From JBGOTP01 sp963717075 (GTDB lineage: Bacteria > Acidobacteriota > Vicinamibacteria > Vicinamibacterales > CAVVIG01): a stretch of DNA of 64,000 nt. This document shows, piece by piece, positions 61,852 through 64,000 of the stretch. The notes beneath the pieces were generated by a model, which searched no databases, had not been told where the DNA came from, and saw only the letters and a list, made by a program, of their open reading frames with translations. The stretch's first letter is position 1. Each line of letters opens with the position of its first letter. The position numbers were made by a program, and so were the translations under genes. Location: positions 62,001-126,000 of the forward strand of contig CAVQVI010000034.1 in the NCBI GenBank assembly GCA_963717075.1, in the 5' to 3' direction.

Positions 61852-63906
61852 CTACTTCAGGATCGCACTGTTCTGGGCGACTTTGATTGCGTCCTGTGCG
61901 TCTTCCTCCAGAAGAAATCGCTCCCGAACGAGTCGGCGCGTTGCCTGCTCGACCGCAGCTACAAAGCCGGCATGGTCCCGATAGCGCTCCTCCAGGGAGA
62001 GACGCGGGTCGCCTTTCGCCGTGCGTTCCGCCTTGGTGGCCGAAAATGGGACGAACGATCCGCTCAAGCCGCACAGGTCGCTGCCGCGGTGACCCGCCGG
62101 CCGCAGGTTCCATCCGAGATTGGTCCCCACCGGAACGGCCATGTCGACAGTGCGGATGCCGCCGAGATCCAGGCCATCGTCATCAGCCTTCGGTACCAGC
62201 GCCATGTAGTCGGCGCCGGAACTCGGCGGAAGAATCGTCAGGCGGCCGCCGGTCGAACTGAAGTCCGGTCCAAACTTCAGAAGCGAGGCCACGTTCAGCT
62301 CGGTTGGAAATTTCACGCCCGGAATCTTTGGGAATGCTTTGGCCGCGTCCTCGAGCTTCACCAGCGAGCCGCTCTTCATGTCCGGATAGACGCTCTTCAC
62401 CGGCGCGATACCCCGGTCGGCCCAATCGTCCAACATTACGATCAGCGCCCTCAGGAGCGAGTCGTGGCTGCGGTTGCCGTTGACCGGGTACTCGCAGTTG
62501 CCCTTCGCTGTTGGCATCGCGGCGAGTCCAGCGGCGCCGGTGTGCGAATGGCTGGCTGCGAAGTACAAGCGCACGTTGTCGGGCAGCGGAACGGGTTTGC
62601 CGGTGCCGTCGTGAACGTTCAACGAGGCGTTCATCTGCCAGAACTCATTCGCCGTATCTATGTGTAGAACGAGTGGGTCGGTCGCGGGCCGCTTCAGGAT
62701 GCCGTCACGAATGCCGGAAATCGGATCTGTTGTGACGGCGTACGTCAGTGGTGGGTACGAGTACGAGACGAAGTCGTGATGGTCTTCCTGACGCGAGTAC
62801 ACATTCGGGTCCGAGAATTCCACGTTTGCAAAGAGCCGATGAGTGCCTGGGATCGCGATTCTGACGCCGTCGAACACCTTGCGGTGGGACTCGTCCTCGT
62901 TGAAGCCAAGATAGAGCCATTCGCGCAAGTACATGCCGGTTGAGGAACTGCCGAATCCGTAAGCGCGGCGAATTCCTACCGTGTTGGCGTCCTGCGCCAA
63001 TGGATTCCTGTTGCCGGCATCGTCCTTCAGGCTGGTGCGCAGGAAGGACGCGAGATCGCGCGTGACCGCGTACCCAAGCCCCATGACGGTCGGGTTCTTC
63101 GCTTTGTAGATCAGCTCGTAGAGGCGGTCTTGCTGGAACTGGTCGAAGAGGCAGATATCGAGCGCCGAAGGGACGAGCGACGCTTTGCCCGTTGGACACT
63201 TGCCAAACGCCCAGCGATCCGGCGCGATGGTCTTGCGTGCGCCCTGCACCGAATCACGGACCGTCAGCGTGGCGCTCGCCGTATTCATGTCTGCCGTTTC
63301 GTAACTCCGGAATCGGTCGTTGCCCTTGAGCGGCAGGGTGTAGCCGGTCGCGCTGTACTCGATCCGAACGGGCGCGACGATCGGGCTGCCGTCCGGCTGC
63401 ACCGCGACGGGAAGCGTCGCGCCAAGCCGGCTCGCCGTGGTCTCGACGTCGCCGGCCCAGCCGGCGTCGACGTACGCATAGCCGAGGCGAAGCGCGAGGA
63501 TATCGCCCGACTCTATCGCCGCGCCCTGCGGGATCGCTGGCCAGGTCGCGTGGCCGAACTCGATATTGTTGCCGCGGTTGTTCACGCCGTAGTAGATCTT
63601 GTGGTTGCCACGAGCCATGTCCTTCGGCTTCACGATGAAGAACGGGGCGCTGAACTCGACAAGGCCCTTCGCGTTTTTCGGCGCTCGGTCGATGTTGACG
63701 ATGACCCTGTTCAGCGGATCCTTCGGGTCCACTTCGAAGTACACCCTTCCGTCCAGTCGCTCGAACGGCCCCACGGCTCCGAAGGAGCGCCCGCCGTCGA
63801 AGGGCGTCGTCTTCTCGACAACCAGCCGGACAACCCTTGCCTCGGCAGGGTGGCTCGCTGCGAGCAGGGCAAGAGAGAGCAGCGGGAGCATGAGACATGT
63901 CTTCAT
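61852..63906 (-). CDS. Secreted alpha/beta hydrolase domain protein (PF20091-like)
   Basis: A 684-residue exported protein with a signal peptide (MKTCLMLPLLSLALLAASHPAEA). An N-terminal beta-rich region (VVRLVVEKTTPFDGGRSFGAVGPFERLDGRVYFEVDP) precedes an alpha/beta hydrolase-like domain: MGLGYAVTRDLASFLR, and AYGFGSSSTGMYLREWLYLGFNEDE, with a Ser-rich nucleophile elbow. HIDTANEFWQMNASLN and FAASHSHTGA carry candidate Asp/His residues. This fits the large secreted hydrolase family common in Acidobacteriota. Substrate unknown. ATG 63906 follows GGAGAGAACG. GTG 63918 is the alternative. Confidence 0.78.
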   Translation of the reverse strand: MKTCLMLPLLSLALLAASHPAEARVVRLVVEKTTPFDGGRSFGAVGPFERLDGRVYFEVDPKDPLNRVIVNIDRAPKNAKGLVEFSAPFFIVKPKDMARGNHKIYYGVNNRGNNIEFGHATWPAIPQGAAIESGDILALRLGYAYVDAGWAGDVETTASRLGATLPVAVQPDGSPIVAPVRIEYSATGYTLPLKGNDRFRSYETADMNTASATLTVRDSVQGARKTIAPDRWAFGKCPTGKASLVPSALDICLFDQFQQDRLYELIYKAKNPTVMGLGYAVTRDLASFLRTSLKDDAGNRNPLAQDANTVGIRRAYGFGSSSTGMYLREWLYLGFNEDESHRKVFDGVRIAIPGTHRLFANVEFSDPNVYSRQEDHHDFVSYSYPPLTYAVTTDPISGIRDGILKRPATDPLVLHIDTANEFWQMNASLNVHDGTGKPVPLPDNVRLYFAASHSHTGAAGLAAMPTAKGNCEYPVNGNRSHDSLLRALIVMLDDWADRGIAPVKSVYPDMKSGSLVKLEDAAKAFPKIPGVKFPTELNVASLLKFGPDFSSTGGRLTILPPSSGADYMALVPKADDDGLDLGGIRTVDMAVPVGTNLGWNLRPAGHRGSDLCGLSGSFVPFSATKAERTAKGDPRLSLEERYRDHAGFVAAVEQATRRLVRERFLLEEDAQDAIKVAQNSAILK

Positions 63907-64000
63907 CGTTCTCTCCACGCGAAACGGGGGAATTCGCTCCGACAGGCGTTCTTAACCGGCCGCATCCTACGGCGTTTTGCACGAAACCTCAAGGCTAGCG

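Noticed and set aside
1..64000. Insertion sequence, prophage or integrative element
   Set aside because: No transposase, integrase, phage gene or flanking duplication was seen; the palindromes are short and carry no gene.

Overview
The window is 64 kb of high-GC (roughly 63%), gene-dense bacterial chromosome. It has one tRNA and no phage, plasmid, insertion sequence, rRNA or CRISPR. The gene content points to Acidobacteriota, probably Vicinamibacteria-like, and most likely a metagenome assembly. The grounds are an amgK-murU pair, a DUF4159 protein, a CHASE2 cyclase, a YpdA-type reductase, ABC exporter arrays with a Gly/Ala-rich permease style, and many short intergenic tandem and palindromic repeats. 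The taxonomic call is inference from protein flavour, not from a marker tree.

Layout. 1-8.5 kb (minus strand): partial asnS, a TIM-barrel isomerase, the cell-wall recycling pair amgK-murU with a CYTH protein, a MidA methyltransferase, an HtrA protease and an M24 peptidase. 8.5-16.2 kb: small secreted proteins, a VOC protein, glycogen phosphorylase (glgP), a threonine dehydratase-like enzyme, an outer-membrane barrel, DUF4159 and a cytochrome c. 16.2-25 kb: CHASE2 adenylate cyclase, M48 protease, HerA-like ATPase, tRNA-Leu(CAG), SppA and a PpiD-like chaperone. These are mostly envelope quality control.

25-33.7 kb is the cell-shape locus: a GGDEF cyclase, then mreB-mreC-mreD, one continuous frame holding both PBP2 and RodA, and RNase E/G. 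33.8-40 kb (minus): a secreted protein, then a tightly overlapping operon of HEAT-repeat protein, HD-GYP protein, alkaline phosphatase-like protein and a short MGMT. 40-42.7 kb (plus): mtnA, tsaD, Nudix. 42.7-48.6 kb: amino-acid permease, HD protein and two ABC ATPase/permease pairs, a stretch full of frameshifts. 48.8-64 kb: a membrane-anchored protein, GGCT-like protein, PilZ-like and receiver-like proteins, a decarboxylating dehydrogenase, TPR protein, folE, ygdD, ypdA, a LON-domain protein, a vWA/AAA pair, GDPD, an NHL beta-propeller and a large alpha/beta hydrolase.

Two themes stand out. First, the non-coding sequence is full of structure. Short tandem repeats with 7-9 nt units sit at gene junctions. 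GCCCGACC hairpins recur. Three palindromes are embedded in frame inside genes. An 80-nt hairpin lies just upstream of RNase E/G. The PBP2-RodA fusion hinges on one such repeat: five 9-nt units, of which one is 10 nt. Without that extra base PBP2 would stop in a TGATG overlap with rodA.

Second, about a dozen otherwise well-conserved genes carry frameshifts, clustered at 42.7-47.8 kb. This looks more like residual assembly indels than biology and is a caution for the fusion. Gene coupling by 1-4 nt start/stop overlaps is the rule, and several genes have a TANNNT box 5-7 nt before the start codon with no Shine-Dalgarno, suggesting leaderless mRNAs.
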